From a virus, in IMG/VR virus record IMGVR_UViG_3300034198_005756, positions 1-23,804 of that record: a stretch of 23,804 nt of DNA; one strand, given 5' to 3'. The position numbers were made by a program, and so were the translations under genes. Every line of letters begins with the position of its first letter. Positions within the stretch are counted from its first letter, which is position 1. Under the pieces are notes generated by a model. That model was not told the DNA's origin. It did no database searches and was given only the letters and a program-made list of their open reading frames with translations. Below are positions 7,501 through 15,966 of the stretch, piece after piece.

Positions 7501-7508
7501 TATTTATC
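7501..7508 (-). promoter_or_regulatory. Late-promoter-like octamer GATAAATA overlapping an early promoter region
   Basis: GATAAATA lies 3 bp upstream of the -35 box of the sigma70 promoter. Identical octamers precede both downstream amidoligase paralogues. If active it would keep the gp32-like gene transcribed late in infection. Sequence support is one octamer. Confidence 0.35.
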
Positions 7509-7511
7509 ATT

Positions 7512-7545
7512 GTTTGGTTAAATTGATATTTTTATATTACCAAAC
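7512..7545 (-). other. Weak inverted repeat after the amidoligase gene
   Basis: GTTTGGT and ACCAAAC, 7 bp, flank a 20-nt AT-rich loop 3 nt beyond the stop codon of the last amidoligase-like gene. There is no T run after it on the minus strand. It may mark a poor terminator or mRNA end. Confidence 0.35.
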
Positions 7546-7548
7546 TTA

Positions 7549-10017
7549 TTAAGTTGTGGATTGAGTTGTATCGGGGCTCAATACCGGATATACCGAGTAT
7601 CTAGAGTTGTTGTTGTTGAAATATCCAGTTCTCTGTGCCCATTCACCAGCTACTCGATTAGCATCACTTTGAGAGTTGCCTATGCCACCGAATCTATAAA
7701 CTTCTTGATCTGATCCATTAACCACTATCCACTCACCAGTAAATTCGCCGCCTGATAGTCGTGCTTCTCGTTGACGTTCGCGTCGAGCTTGAGCTTGAGC
7801 TTGACGTTGTAAGTCCAAAGTGGATCCAGGAATAAAATTTTGAGCAATATCCATTCCAATATCTTGAACATTAGAATTTGATCTAGTTTGTGTAGATTGA
7901 TTCATTTCACTTCGAGCCACTTCATTTAGTGGTTTTAGTTCAAATCCAGCTAGTCCATTACGTTGTTTATACATAGAACGTAGCCACGAATCAGCTATTA
8001 CCTCAGCAACTGATTTGTCACTAGCCAGTACTTTACAAACTGTTTCTGGTACTAATTCATTATTATTTACTAGCTCCCACTTAGATTGAGTAAGATACGC
8101 GTCGGAAAGATTAGTTGAATTATTTGCTATAGTCAAAGTTCCATAATGATCTCTGACCGCAACACGTTTCATTGATGATTCTGTTGTACTTTCTCCTACT
8201 AGCGTAGCTTCCCAGTCATCGACAGATGCACGTGTGTTGTGCCATTCTGTTTCCCATTTTTTAACTAACTCAAGTGCATCTTTTTTGGTTTTTGCAAAAA
8301 CATTACAGTAGTTATATCTTGGTTCGTCTTTAGCTGAAACATCCCAGTTTAATATTCTTCCTGATGCTGCTAGACTATCTGTATTTCTAATTAAATTTTT
8401 CTTAAAAAGTGTACTCTTTAGTTCTTTTAGCCAATTATCTAATTCTTCTTTGCTTAGTCTTCCAGCAGAAAATGATGCTAATTTTTTAGCAAGCTCAGGA
8501 GCAATCTTTTCGGTAGGAGCAAGTAGCTTATATAATTTCTTTTGATATTCTTTTCGTTCATAAGAAGGATCACTGGCAATGTGTATAGCTTGTGCATATC
8601 TACGTAGTGTATTTTGTAATTTATCTATATCATCAAAATAATCTGTATTGCCGGCACTACGAAATTCAATGTACTTGTCTTTAGGATTTATACTGATATA
8701 TTTTCCAAACCCACCGTTTGGTGCTATTAAACTGCTAGCAATATTATCAAGACCCTCTTTCATCAAAGTAAATACATTTTCTATATCAATATTTCCTCTT
8801 GCTACTTTGGATTTGATTTTTTCCATAGCAGACACACAAAAATGATTACCATCTCTGTTAAACTCTTCTAGAACATGCACATCACCCAAGAATAATGCCA
8901 ATTTAGTATAATCTATTAAACTAGTATCTTGTGATGGTACACTTACACTCATATGAAAACCAGTGGTTTCATTGGCATATGCATCTCGTGATGCGGCCCA
9001 TTTGAAAAACTTAGGCATTATATCAAGACATTCTTTTAGTGGCATAGGAGGACTAACTATTTCAACTGTCATGTCGCTAGTACTACTAGCCTGTAAACTA
9101 CCATCTGGTTCAAATACCCAATCTCTTTGTCTATCTCCACCATATCCATGACCACTACTTACAAATGTTCTTACTCCTAACTTTGTTTTTAAATCATTTG
9201 CAAGCCACTGTGCTGCCGACTCATCAAATCCTTCATCATCGTCACTATCACTAGTCCAAAATGGCCAGTATGCATCATCATAAGCGAGATTAACATCACT
9301 CATGTAACTGAGATTGGCGGCTGCCAGCCACTCATTTTCCATGTTTGGATCTTCTCCGTATTCTTCTCTGATATTTTCTTCTGTTTGATCATAGATATCA
9401 TCACGAGAACTAATAGAGTTTTCTACCATGTCATCTAATGTTTTGTCTGCCAGTTCTTTTCCAATGACATAGAGTTCATAATCATCTAAATATGGTTTAA
9501 CTTCTAATTTGTATTCTTCTGAATCTTTTTGATAATTATTTCTAAGTTTAATAATTTTGTTATTAGCAAAGATCGCGTCTTCTATTCTTCCATCATCATA
9601 GCCATTATCTTTTAAATCAATTTTTATTTGCTCGTCCCAATCCCATTCATTTTCTATGATATAGTCTTTAATCAATCTTTCTTTATTTCTTTCAAAGTCT
9701 TCTGATGCTTGTTCATTTACCCATTCAAGAAAATCTTCAGTTAAATTTGTTTGTAGACGATCTAGCTCTCGATAACCCATGTTATCGCCCTGTCTAAAAA
9801 AATTAATAATATTGTCAATACTATTAGTGTGACTATCATAATCCATATCTGGCTCTGATTCAGAATCAGTGTTCTCACGAATATCAGAAAAGCATAGCTC
9901 TGCTTCAAAACCGGCGATGATTCCTTCTGCCTCGGGACTATTAGCAAATTGAGCTAAACGTGTTGGAGCTTGACTTACTTCGTCTAGTTGCTGAATAAAT
10001 AATTCATATAATTTCAT
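7549..10017 (-). CDS. Amidoligase-like virion protein, paralogue 1 (822 residues)
   Basis: Third transcribed and shortest of three tandem paralogues. Leader MKLYELFIQQLDE ends in L11-D-E13, a possible prohead-protease site. An amidoligase (COOH-NH2 ligase, glutamine-synthetase fold) signature follows: G36-F-E38-A-E40 for metal/ATP binding, DGSL and VEIVSPPM near residues 310-327, TGFHMSV near 352 and INPKDKYIEFRSAG ending near 453. Members of this superfamily make ATP-dependent amide bonds between carboxyl and amine groups; the substrate here is unknown. The region 60-250 is acidic and helical. Beyond residue 550 come about three diverged modules of the W-x-V type, the clearest at about 760 (GEWIVVNGSDQEVYRFGG). 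The gene overlaps nothing; its GATAAATA octamer lies inside the stop region of paralogue 2. Confidence 0.82.
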   Translation of the reverse strand: MKLYELFIQQLDEVSQAPTRLAQFANSPEAEGIIAGFEAELCFSDIRENTDSESEPDMDYDSHTNSIDNIINFFRQGDNMGYRELDRLQTNLTEDFLEWVNEQASEDFERNKERLIKDYIIENEWDWDEQIKIDLKDNGYDDGRIEDAIFANNKIIKLRNNYQKDSEEYKLEVKPYLDDYELYVIGKELADKTLDDMVENSISSRDDIYDQTEENIREEYGEDPNMENEWLAAANLSYMSDVNLAYDDAYWPFWTSDSDDDEGFDESAAQWLANDLKTKLGVRTFVSSGHGYGGDRQRDWVFEPDGSLQASSTSDMTVEIVSPPMPLKECLDIMPKFFKWAASRDAYANETTGFHMSVSVPSQDTSLIDYTKLALFLGDVHVLEEFNRDGNHFCVSAMEKIKSKVARGNIDIENVFTLMKEGLDNIASSLIAPNGGFGKYISINPKDKYIEFRSAGNTDYFDDIDKLQNTLRRYAQAIHIASDPSYERKEYQKKLYKLLAPTEKIAPELAKKLASFSAGRLSKEELDNWLKELKSTLFKKNLIRNTDSLAASGRILNWDVSAKDEPRYNYCNVFAKTKKDALELVKKWETEWHNTRASVDDWEATLVGESTTESSMKRVAVRDHYGTLTIANNSTNLSDAYLTQSKWELVNNNELVPETVCKVLASDKSVAEVIADSWLRSMYKQRNGLAGFELKPLNEVARSEMNQSTQTRSNSNVQDIGMDIAQNFIPGSTLDLQRQAQAQARRERQREARLSGGEFTGEWIVVNGSDQEVYRFGGIGNSQSDANRVAGEWAQRTGYFNNNNSRYSVYPVLSPDTTQSTT

Positions 10018-10022
10018 ATGTA

Positions 10023-10030
10023 TATTTATC
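10023..10030 (-). promoter_or_regulatory. Late-promoter-like octamer GATAAATA, 5 nt before ATG
   Basis: With T4 late spacing the first transcribed base would be the A of the ATG at 10017. No Shine-Dalgarno is visible. The next paralogue has the same octamer at exactly the same distance (12854-12861), which argues against chance. Confidence 0.55.
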
Positions 10031-12848
10031 AGTCAATATAATTATTATTATTTCGTGGAGGAATTTCCATGCCAGCATCACGAGCATTTTGTAAATCTTC
10101 TGGATCTGCTGGACGAATACCATAGTTATCGTCTGGTCTCCATTCAGATTGTAGCCAGTTTGAATATTCAGAATCTGCATCATCTTGAGTAGTGGCAGGG
10201 ATAATAGCAACATTTAAATGACTACTAGTACTATAGATAACCCAATATCCATTTTGACTAGTTCGATTACGTAATCGAGTGTACTGACTAGATTGAGGTG
10301 TGTTTGTTGCTTGTAATCGTTGTATATCAGCGGCATTGCCTAAGAAATATTGTACATTCTGTCCGCCTACTGATTGTACCCATCGTCTTTTTACCTGTAC
10401 TGCTTCTCCACCACTACTTGCCGAGAATTGATATAATACCGGACCAGATCCTTCGTTGCTATATTCGCCTGAGGAATTTTGCTGTCTTGCTCTTATTATA
10501 AAATTACCATTTGGATCATTTGGAGGTAAATTCATCTCAGGCTCTTGTTGTGTAGCGGTCTCTGCTCGTGCTAAGATATAATCTGATTGCACGCCATTTA
10601 TTGATTCTACCCATTGTAGTTTTATGTTAAACGCTGTACTAAGATTTTCAGCCGAGAATTGATACACTACCTGACCTCTAGCACCGCCCGTGCCGGCACG
10701 GCCCGTACCATCGTAAGTTTTTACAACATAATTACCATTTGGATCACTTGGAGGTAAATCCGCTATAGGCATCGGTATAGTTTGACTATCAGTTAGTCCA
10801 GTAATACGAGCTGCTCCAAAATCTGCTTGATTATATCCACGAGACCAATCTGAATTTTCAGGATCTGCTCTAGCACTAGTAATAGCCTCTTGTGCTGTGC
10901 TTCCAAATGCAGTACGAGTATTACCAGGTCTATATATGTTCCATACTCTCCAACTATGTACTGGCGATACTGGAGCTGGTCTTACTCCCAGATTAGGACG
11001 AAATTCTTCTGGATGAGAATTTAACCATTCTCGTGCAATTCTTATAGCACTTGGTCTATTACCCTCTGGGTTCTCAAATTCATGAATCAATCCTCCGTTA
11101 GGCGAAGAGTCACTAGTTGACATATCATATACTTGCCATGTTTTTCTGTTATTATTAGAAGACTTAGGTAGAGGACCTTTTCTTGTTGATTGAATTTGTC
11201 TAATATTATTAATTAATCCAATTCTTGAAAGATTACCAGACACATAACGAGCAAAAAGCCAAACTGGATCATTTGGATCGTATGACACTGCTGTGTCTTT
11301 TTTATTTATTGAAGATGGTGGACCAAATGTATCATCACTTCTAGTTGTAGTAAGTCTCACGTCACCTAGCAACTTGTATAATTTCTTAGCATACTCTTGT
11401 TTTTCTGCATCGAGATCCATACCTATGCTCATTGCACGAGCATAACGCAACATAGTGTTTTGTAGCTTGGGAATATCTTTGATATAATCTTTGCCGCCGG
11501 CTGAACGAAATTCAATATAGTTGTCTTTAGGATTAATAGTGTAGTACTTACCAAATCCAGCCGAACTTACAAATGATCTTGTAGCCAGTGAATTTAATTT
11601 TGTACGCATTGCATCAAGAGCTTTTGTCACAGCATTATCAGCTGGTATTAGATTTACTCTTCTTGAGTTAATTTTTGATTTAATTTCGTCAAGTGCAGAC
11701 TGAGCATATGAATTTGCTATTCGGCCAAATTGTTCTAGTACGTATTTGTCACCTAAAAATAATACAGCTTTAGTATAATCTAATTTATCACCACTATGTT
11801 CTGGCATGCCAACGCTCATGTGGATTCCAGTCGAGTTATTAGTATAAGCTTCATGACTTTTTGCCCATTCAAAGAACTTAGGCATTATTGCTAGAGTTTG
11901 TTCTAGTGACATGGGCGGACTAACAATTTCTATAGGCATGTCTTTGATATTCTCTGCACGTACACTGCCGTCATTTTCAAATACCCAAACATCAGGAGGA
12001 GTATTTAGTTTTTCACGATGTCCTCTAGTACCAGTTTCTACTTGTGTTTTTACACCTAGTTTTTCTGTTAGAGAGTCAGCTAGTTCTTGTGCAATATTAG
12101 AATGATAGCGTCCATCGAATGAATTATTATTTTCTTCTACTTCTGAAAAATGAGGCCATGGAATATCATATGCATTTGCAACGTCAATCATTGATCCCAG
12201 ACTATTACTTCTTAACCAAGAACGTTCACTATAAGTATCATCATACTCAAAATTTGATTCAAAATCTTGACGAGCGTCATAATAATCTTCATTTTGATCA
12301 TCTACCGCATCGTGAACTCTTTGAGTAAATTCATTGAATACTAGTTCTTTAGCTTCTTTATATTTGTCGGTCGGAAAGTTATTTGATCCTGCCATCGCGG
12401 TATCAATTTCATCATCTGTCATTTCCATACGAACTGACATATAAGCCTTTATTTCTTCTTCAAAACGAAAAGTTTTTAAAAGATATTTTCTTACATAATG
12501 AGTAACGTGTCTATTAAATTCATCTTGCATTTTTTCAACTTTCCACTCTACATATTCACTAGTGAGTCTGTCTTGAAGTCTGTTTTGTTCTCCAACACTC
12601 AAAGTAGAGTCTTCACTGAAAAAATAAACTATTTCATCAATAGAGTTGGCACGCTCATTTGTACCATAGTCAGGCTCATAATTTGGTTCTGAAGGATTTT
12701 CATCAACATGAAGTGCGTTTTTAAATACCAATTCAGCTTCAAATCCAGCGGTAATTCCACTGGCATTTTTTCTAGCCCATGACTTTAATGAGCCAGGACT
12801 CATATTGACTTCGTTTAATTGTTTTTCAAATAATTCATACAGTTTCAT
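10029..12848 (-). CDS. Amidoligase-like virion protein, paralogue 2 (939 residues)
   Basis: Leader MKLYELFEKQLNE ends in L11-N-E13. Amidoligase motifs: G35-F-E37-A-E39, FENDGSVRAE, PIEIVSPPM near 307, STGIHMSVGMP near 340 and INPKDNYIEFRSAGG near 447, so the residues expected for metal, ATP and substrate contact are retained. After a linker at about 510-565 come five modules of 60-85 residues starting near 569 (WQVYD), 631 (WRVWN), 702 (GNYVVKTYD), 779 (GNFIIRARQ) and 865 (GYWVIYSTS). Modules 3 and 4 share a 29-nt stretch at 28/29 identity, a sign of recent duplication. Module 5 and its tail (IRPADPEDLQNARD) match module 4 of paralogue 3. The modules look like small beta-rich binding domains. 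No signal peptide or membrane segment is seen. Confidence 0.82.
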   Translation of the reverse strand: MKLYELFEKQLNEVNMSPGSLKSWARKNASGITAGFEAELVFKNALHVDENPSEPNYEPDYGTNERANSIDEIVYFFSEDSTLSVGEQNRLQDRLTSEYVEWKVEKMQDEFNRHVTHYVRKYLLKTFRFEEEIKAYMSVRMEMTDDEIDTAMAGSNNFPTDKYKEAKELVFNEFTQRVHDAVDDQNEDYYDARQDFESNFEYDDTYSERSWLRSNSLGSMIDVANAYDIPWPHFSEVEENNNSFDGRYHSNIAQELADSLTEKLGVKTQVETGTRGHREKLNTPPDVWVFENDGSVRAENIKDMPIEIVSPPMSLEQTLAIMPKFFEWAKSHEAYTNNSTGIHMSVGMPEHSGDKLDYTKAVLFLGDKYVLEQFGRIANSYAQSALDEIKSKINSRRVNLIPADNAVTKALDAMRTKLNSLATRSFVSSAGFGKYYTINPKDNYIEFRSAGGKDYIKDIPKLQNTMLRYARAMSIGMDLDAEKQEYAKKLYKLLGDVRLTTTRSDDTFGPPSSINKKDTAVSYDPNDPVWLFARYVSGNLSRIGLINNIRQIQSTRKGPLPKSSNNNRKTWQVYDMSTSDSSPNGGLIHEFENPEGNRPSAIRIAREWLNSHPEEFRPNLGVRPAPVSPVHSWRVWNIYRPGNTRTAFGSTAQEAITSARADPENSDWSRGYNQADFGAARITGLTDSQTIPMPIADLPPSDPNGNYVVKTYDGTGRAGTGGARGQVVYQFSAENLSTAFNIKLQWVESINGVQSDYILARAETATQQEPEMNLPPNDPNGNFIIRARQQNSSGEYSNEGSGPVLYQFSASSGGEAVQVKRRWVQSVGGQNVQYFLGNAADIQRLQATNTPQSSQYTRLRNRTSQNGYWVIYSTSSHLNVAIIPATTQDDADSEYSNWLQSEWRPDDNYGIRPADPEDLQNARDAGMEIPPRNNNNYID
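10503..10759. repeat. Intragenic direct repeats marking duplicated modules
   Basis: A 29-nt sequence at 10503-10531 recurs at 10731-10759 with one mismatch, and a 14-nt sequence at 10420-10433 recurs exactly at 10651-10664. The offsets are 228 and 231 nt, one protein module. The repeats encode the PNDPNGN / PSDPNGN linkers and a YQFSA strand of modules 3 and 4 of paralogue 2. Confidence 0.8.
10688..10701. other. GC-rich 14-bp perfect palindrome inside a gene
   Basis: CCGTGCCGGCACGG sits in a Gly/Arg-rich loop of module 3 of paralogue 2, in otherwise AT-rich DNA. It may be a recombination scar or only a by-product of Gly codons. No function is assigned. Confidence 0.5.
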
Positions 12849-12853
12849 ATATG

Positions 12854-12861
12854 TATTTATC
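12854..12861 (-). promoter_or_regulatory. Late-promoter-like octamer GATAAATA, 5 nt before ATG
   Basis: Same octamer and same 5-nt distance to the start codon as at 10023-10030. Predicted transcription begins on the A of the ATG at 12848. It lies in the 49-nt spacer after paralogue 3, which holds no other signal I can see. Confidence 0.55.
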
Positions 12862-12897
12862 TATAGACATTAAACTTTTCTGTATTTTAGTTATTGA

Positions 12898-15800
12898 TTA
12901 TGGATACAGCATTGGCAATGGAACTAATTCAATTCGCGGTATACGAAGTCCTCGAATTCTGGCATCATCTGTCCATTCTACTCCCATCTGCCATGCCTCA
13001 GTATGTCTTGCAGATGGAGGAGTAGTTGATGGCAAAGTAATATGATGTAGAACTTCATTAGTAGAAGAGTCGATAATATTCCATTGTAGCGATTCATTAG
13101 GATCAGTAGCATTAGTAGACCTTTCTGGTTCAGCAGTAGTACTCTCTGGGTCAACTCGGTCTATACTATAATTTCTGTAATCTTGTCCTATTGCATTGGC
13201 ATATGCTCTTAAACGATCAATTAACGTACCGGTATTGTGGCTAATAAAGCGATACACTATACGACCATCTGACGCTCTTATTCCCCAATTGCCTTCAGGA
13301 TTACTTGGTTCAAGAGTCTGTGGAGAGTTAGCCTGCATTCTGGGAGGAACTGGCAGATTTCTATCTCGTGCATCTATAATGTCATATGAATCTGCTGGGC
13401 GAAGATAAAATCGTGCCTCACGCCCTAACATGTAACCAGTATTTTGAAGCCAATGTTGATATGCAAGTTGTGCATCTTGTCCAGTAATAGCCGGAAGAAG
13501 AGCTAGATTGTCCATGTTTGTAACACCATCGGCTGAATTAAACACAATCCAATATCCAGTTGTACTTGTTCTAGTAGCATCTAGTTCTGCAGGGCGACGA
13601 GTTTCGTGATTTTCTGATCTTTGTGTTCTGTATTCTCGTGGAACTTCCGATATCGGACTTAACCACAAACGAGCTCGTGAAACTCCTATTGCTGTTGCAT
13701 ACTGCATTGCTATGTCAATTGCCAGATTATTTCCCAAAGCTTGAAATTGATACAGTATTGGCCCTCGTCCAACTTGACGATTACTATCTCTATTTCTTAT
13801 TGCCCAATTTCCCTCTTGAGTGTTATTTGGCAAATAGTCCGGTATATGCCCAGGCTGAATATCATTTGAACTATCAGTTTGTCTGGATGTTGCATCATCT
13901 GATAGTAATGTTGCTCTAAATTCTGTAGGCTCAGTTGATCCTCTAGTCCATAAACTATAATGATAATTTTGTAGAGCATTCATGATAGCAGCTCGTTCAG
14001 TATCACCATATCCAGGAACCGTCCATGAAAAATCGTTAACATTAAATACTTCCCATCTAGGTAGATTGTCAGGGTTATTTTGTGTGGTAACATTTGCTGC
14101 GCCAGTTGGAGTCGAACCTATCGGTCTAGCTATAAAGTCAGAATTTTGCCATCCTCGATGAGTTTCTGGAGATATGTGCCATTCTGCACGAGCCAAAGCT
14201 ATAGCTTCATCTTGACTACGGGCCTGAACAGTTGTTTGTGGCCCACCTTGACGATCTGCTCCTTCGTATGCTCTATATGAAACTCTATAAAACATTTTAT
14301 TGCCTTGATCTGACTTTTTATAAAGCTTACGAGTACTTTGAATTTGCCTAATTATATCTTTTAAATTACTTTTTGCCAATTCACCAGCTACATATTGAGA
14401 AAAATACCAAATTGGATCATGTTTAGATACAGTTGTTAATTTATCATCAGAATTTTTTTGTAATCGTACATCACCTAATAACTTATATAATTTCTTAGCA
14501 TACTCTTGCTTTTCTGAATTGACATCCATGCCTATACTCATTGCACGTGCATAACGTAACATTGTATTTTGTAGCTTAGAAATATTATTAATATAATCTA
14601 CTCCACCAGCTGAACGAAATTCAATGTACTTGTCTTTGGGATTAATAGTAAAATACTTGCCATATCCAGCAGAAGAGGCAAATGCATTTGTAGCTAAAGA
14701 ATTTAATTCTGTTCGCATTTGTTTAAATGCTTGCTCAATTTTATCATCTGGTCTTGGTATAACAGTTCTTGATCTGCTTGAGTTAATAATATCTTTAATA
14801 TTTTTCATTGCCGACTGAGCATATGAATTGGCAGTTCGACCAAACTGTTCTAGTATGTATTGATCACCCAAAAATAATGCTGCCTTAACGTAATCTAAAT
14901 CATTACCACTGTGTTCTGGCATACTAACACTCATATGTATTCCAGTACTTTTATTAGCATAGGCTTTGTGACTTTTTGCCCATTCAAAGAACTTGGGCAT
15001 AATTGCTAGAGTTTCTTCTAGCGACATAGGTGGGCTAACAATTTCCACGGGCATGTCTTCGCTATTAGTTGAATTTAAGCTACCATCTGCTTCAAATACC
15101 CAAACATCAGATGGAGTATTACGTTTTGCTGTAGAGCCTCTAGTACCAGATTCTACTTGTGTTTTTACACCTAGTGCTTTTTCTAGACTACCTGCCAAGA
15201 TAAGAGCATGTCCTACATGATAGTGACCATCTGCAGGAACAGTGTTATTTACTCGACTCCAATATGGCCATTCATTCGCGAATGAAAATCTTGAGCCTAC
15301 ATCACGCATACTAAAGATACCAATATTTCTCAACCAACTTCTTTCAGAAGCTTCCCAGTTTTCTATAAACTCGTCATAAGCTCCCTGCCAGTTTCCATCA
15401 TGATCTCTCATGGAACGTTCAACTAATTGAGTTAATTGATCTGATACTTCTCTTTTTACAAATATGTACTCATCATTATCAGTGCGATCTGGATCATTCA
15501 TTATATCAGTTGCTTCTTCTGAAGTTTTACCCAGTTCATTAACAAAATATTCATGAATTTTTTCAGAATATTCCCAGCGAAGATCAGCTTTAATATAGTC
15601 TCTAATCAAGTCACGTGCCTGTTCAGCAAATTCCTCAAGCACTGCAGTGTCTCTCCATTCAGTGTAAGAATCGTGCATTTGTTGTTCAGCAGAGTTTCTC
15701 GTGGATGAATCAAGTAATGGACTAAAAAACTCTAGGATTTGATCTATAGTATTGGCACGCTCATCTCTATCATAATCAGGTTCTTGATCTTGATCTTCTT

Positions 15801-15966
15801 CATCATCTGTAGTGTTAAGCATATCTTTAAATATTAGTTCTGCTTCAAACCCCGCTTTCATGCCACTAGCATGTTTTTTTGCCCAAGATTTTAATGCACT
15901 AGAACTCATATTAACTTCATTCAGTTGTACATTTCTTTTTTTAATGAATAATTCGTACAATTTCAT
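12898..15966 (-). CDS. Amidoligase-like virion protein, paralogue 3 (1022 residues)
   Basis: First transcribed and longest of the three. Leader MKLYELFIKKRNVQLNE ends in L15-N-E17 and has a 4-residue insert compared with its neighbours. The amidoligase core follows: G39-F-E41-A-E43, FEADGSL, PVEIVSPPM near 309, STGIHMSVSMP near 343 and INPKDKYIEFRSAGG near 450. Six C-terminal modules start near 557 (FYRVSYRAY), 635 (RWEVFNVND), 717 (GNWAIRNRD), 803 (GYWIVFNSA), 890 (GNWGIRASDG) and 959 (LQWNIIDSS). Compared with paralogue 2, about two modules have been added at the C-terminus. The ATG overlaps the stop of the nucleotidylyltransferase gene as ATGA, so it is translationally coupled to it and has no late octamer of its own. 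The carboxyl/amine substrates and the ligand of the modules are unknown. Confidence 0.82.
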   Translation of the reverse strand: MKLYELFIKKRNVQLNEVNMSSSALKSWAKKHASGMKAGFEAELIFKDMLNTTDDEEDQDQEPDYDRDERANTIDQILEFFSPLLDSSTRNSAEQQMHDSYTEWRDTAVLEEFAEQARDLIRDYIKADLRWEYSEKIHEYFVNELGKTSEEATDIMNDPDRTDNDEYIFVKREVSDQLTQLVERSMRDHDGNWQGAYDEFIENWEASERSWLRNIGIFSMRDVGSRFSFANEWPYWSRVNNTVPADGHYHVGHALILAGSLEKALGVKTQVESGTRGSTAKRNTPSDVWVFEADGSLNSTNSEDMPVEIVSPPMSLEETLAIMPKFFEWAKSHKAYANKSTGIHMSVSMPEHSGNDLDYVKAALFLGDQYILEQFGRTANSYAQSAMKNIKDIINSSRSRTVIPRPDDKIEQAFKQMRTELNSLATNAFASSAGYGKYFTINPKDKYIEFRSAGGVDYINNISKLQNTMLRYARAMSIGMDVNSEKQEYAKKLYKLLGDVRLQKNSDDKLTTVSKHDPIWYFSQYVAGELAKSNLKDIIRQIQSTRKLYKKSDQGNKMFYRVSYRAYEGADRQGGPQTTVQARSQDEAIALARAEWHISPETHRGWQNSDFIARPIGSTPTGAANVTTQNNPDNLPRWEVFNVNDFSWTVPGYGDTERAAIMNALQNYHYSLWTRGSTEPTEFRATLLSDDATSRQTDSSNDIQPGHIPDYLPNNTQEGNWAIRNRDSNRQVGRGPILYQFQALGNNLAIDIAMQYATAIGVSRARLWLSPISEVPREYRTQRSENHETRRPAELDATRTSTTGYWIVFNSADGVTNMDNLALLPAITGQDAQLAYQHWLQNTGYMLGREARFYLRPADSYDIIDARDRNLPVPPRMQANSPQTLEPSNPEGNWGIRASDGRIVYRFISHNTGTLIDRLRAYANAIGQDYRNYSIDRVDPESTTAEPERSTNATDPNESLQWNIIDSSTNEVLHHITLPSTTPPSARHTEAWQMGVEWTDDARIRGLRIPRIELVPLPMLYP

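Noticed and set aside
13623-13919. 98-residue plus-strand open frame and several other plus-strand frames of 60-90 residues
   Set aside because: They lie antisense within clear minus-strand genes, lack ribosome sites and have compositions typical of shadow frames.
10029-15966. Reading the repeat modules as tail-fibre repeats
   Set aside because: They are attached to a catalytic-looking amidoligase core with a packaging-type leader, and no collagen-like or trimeric fibre pattern is visible.
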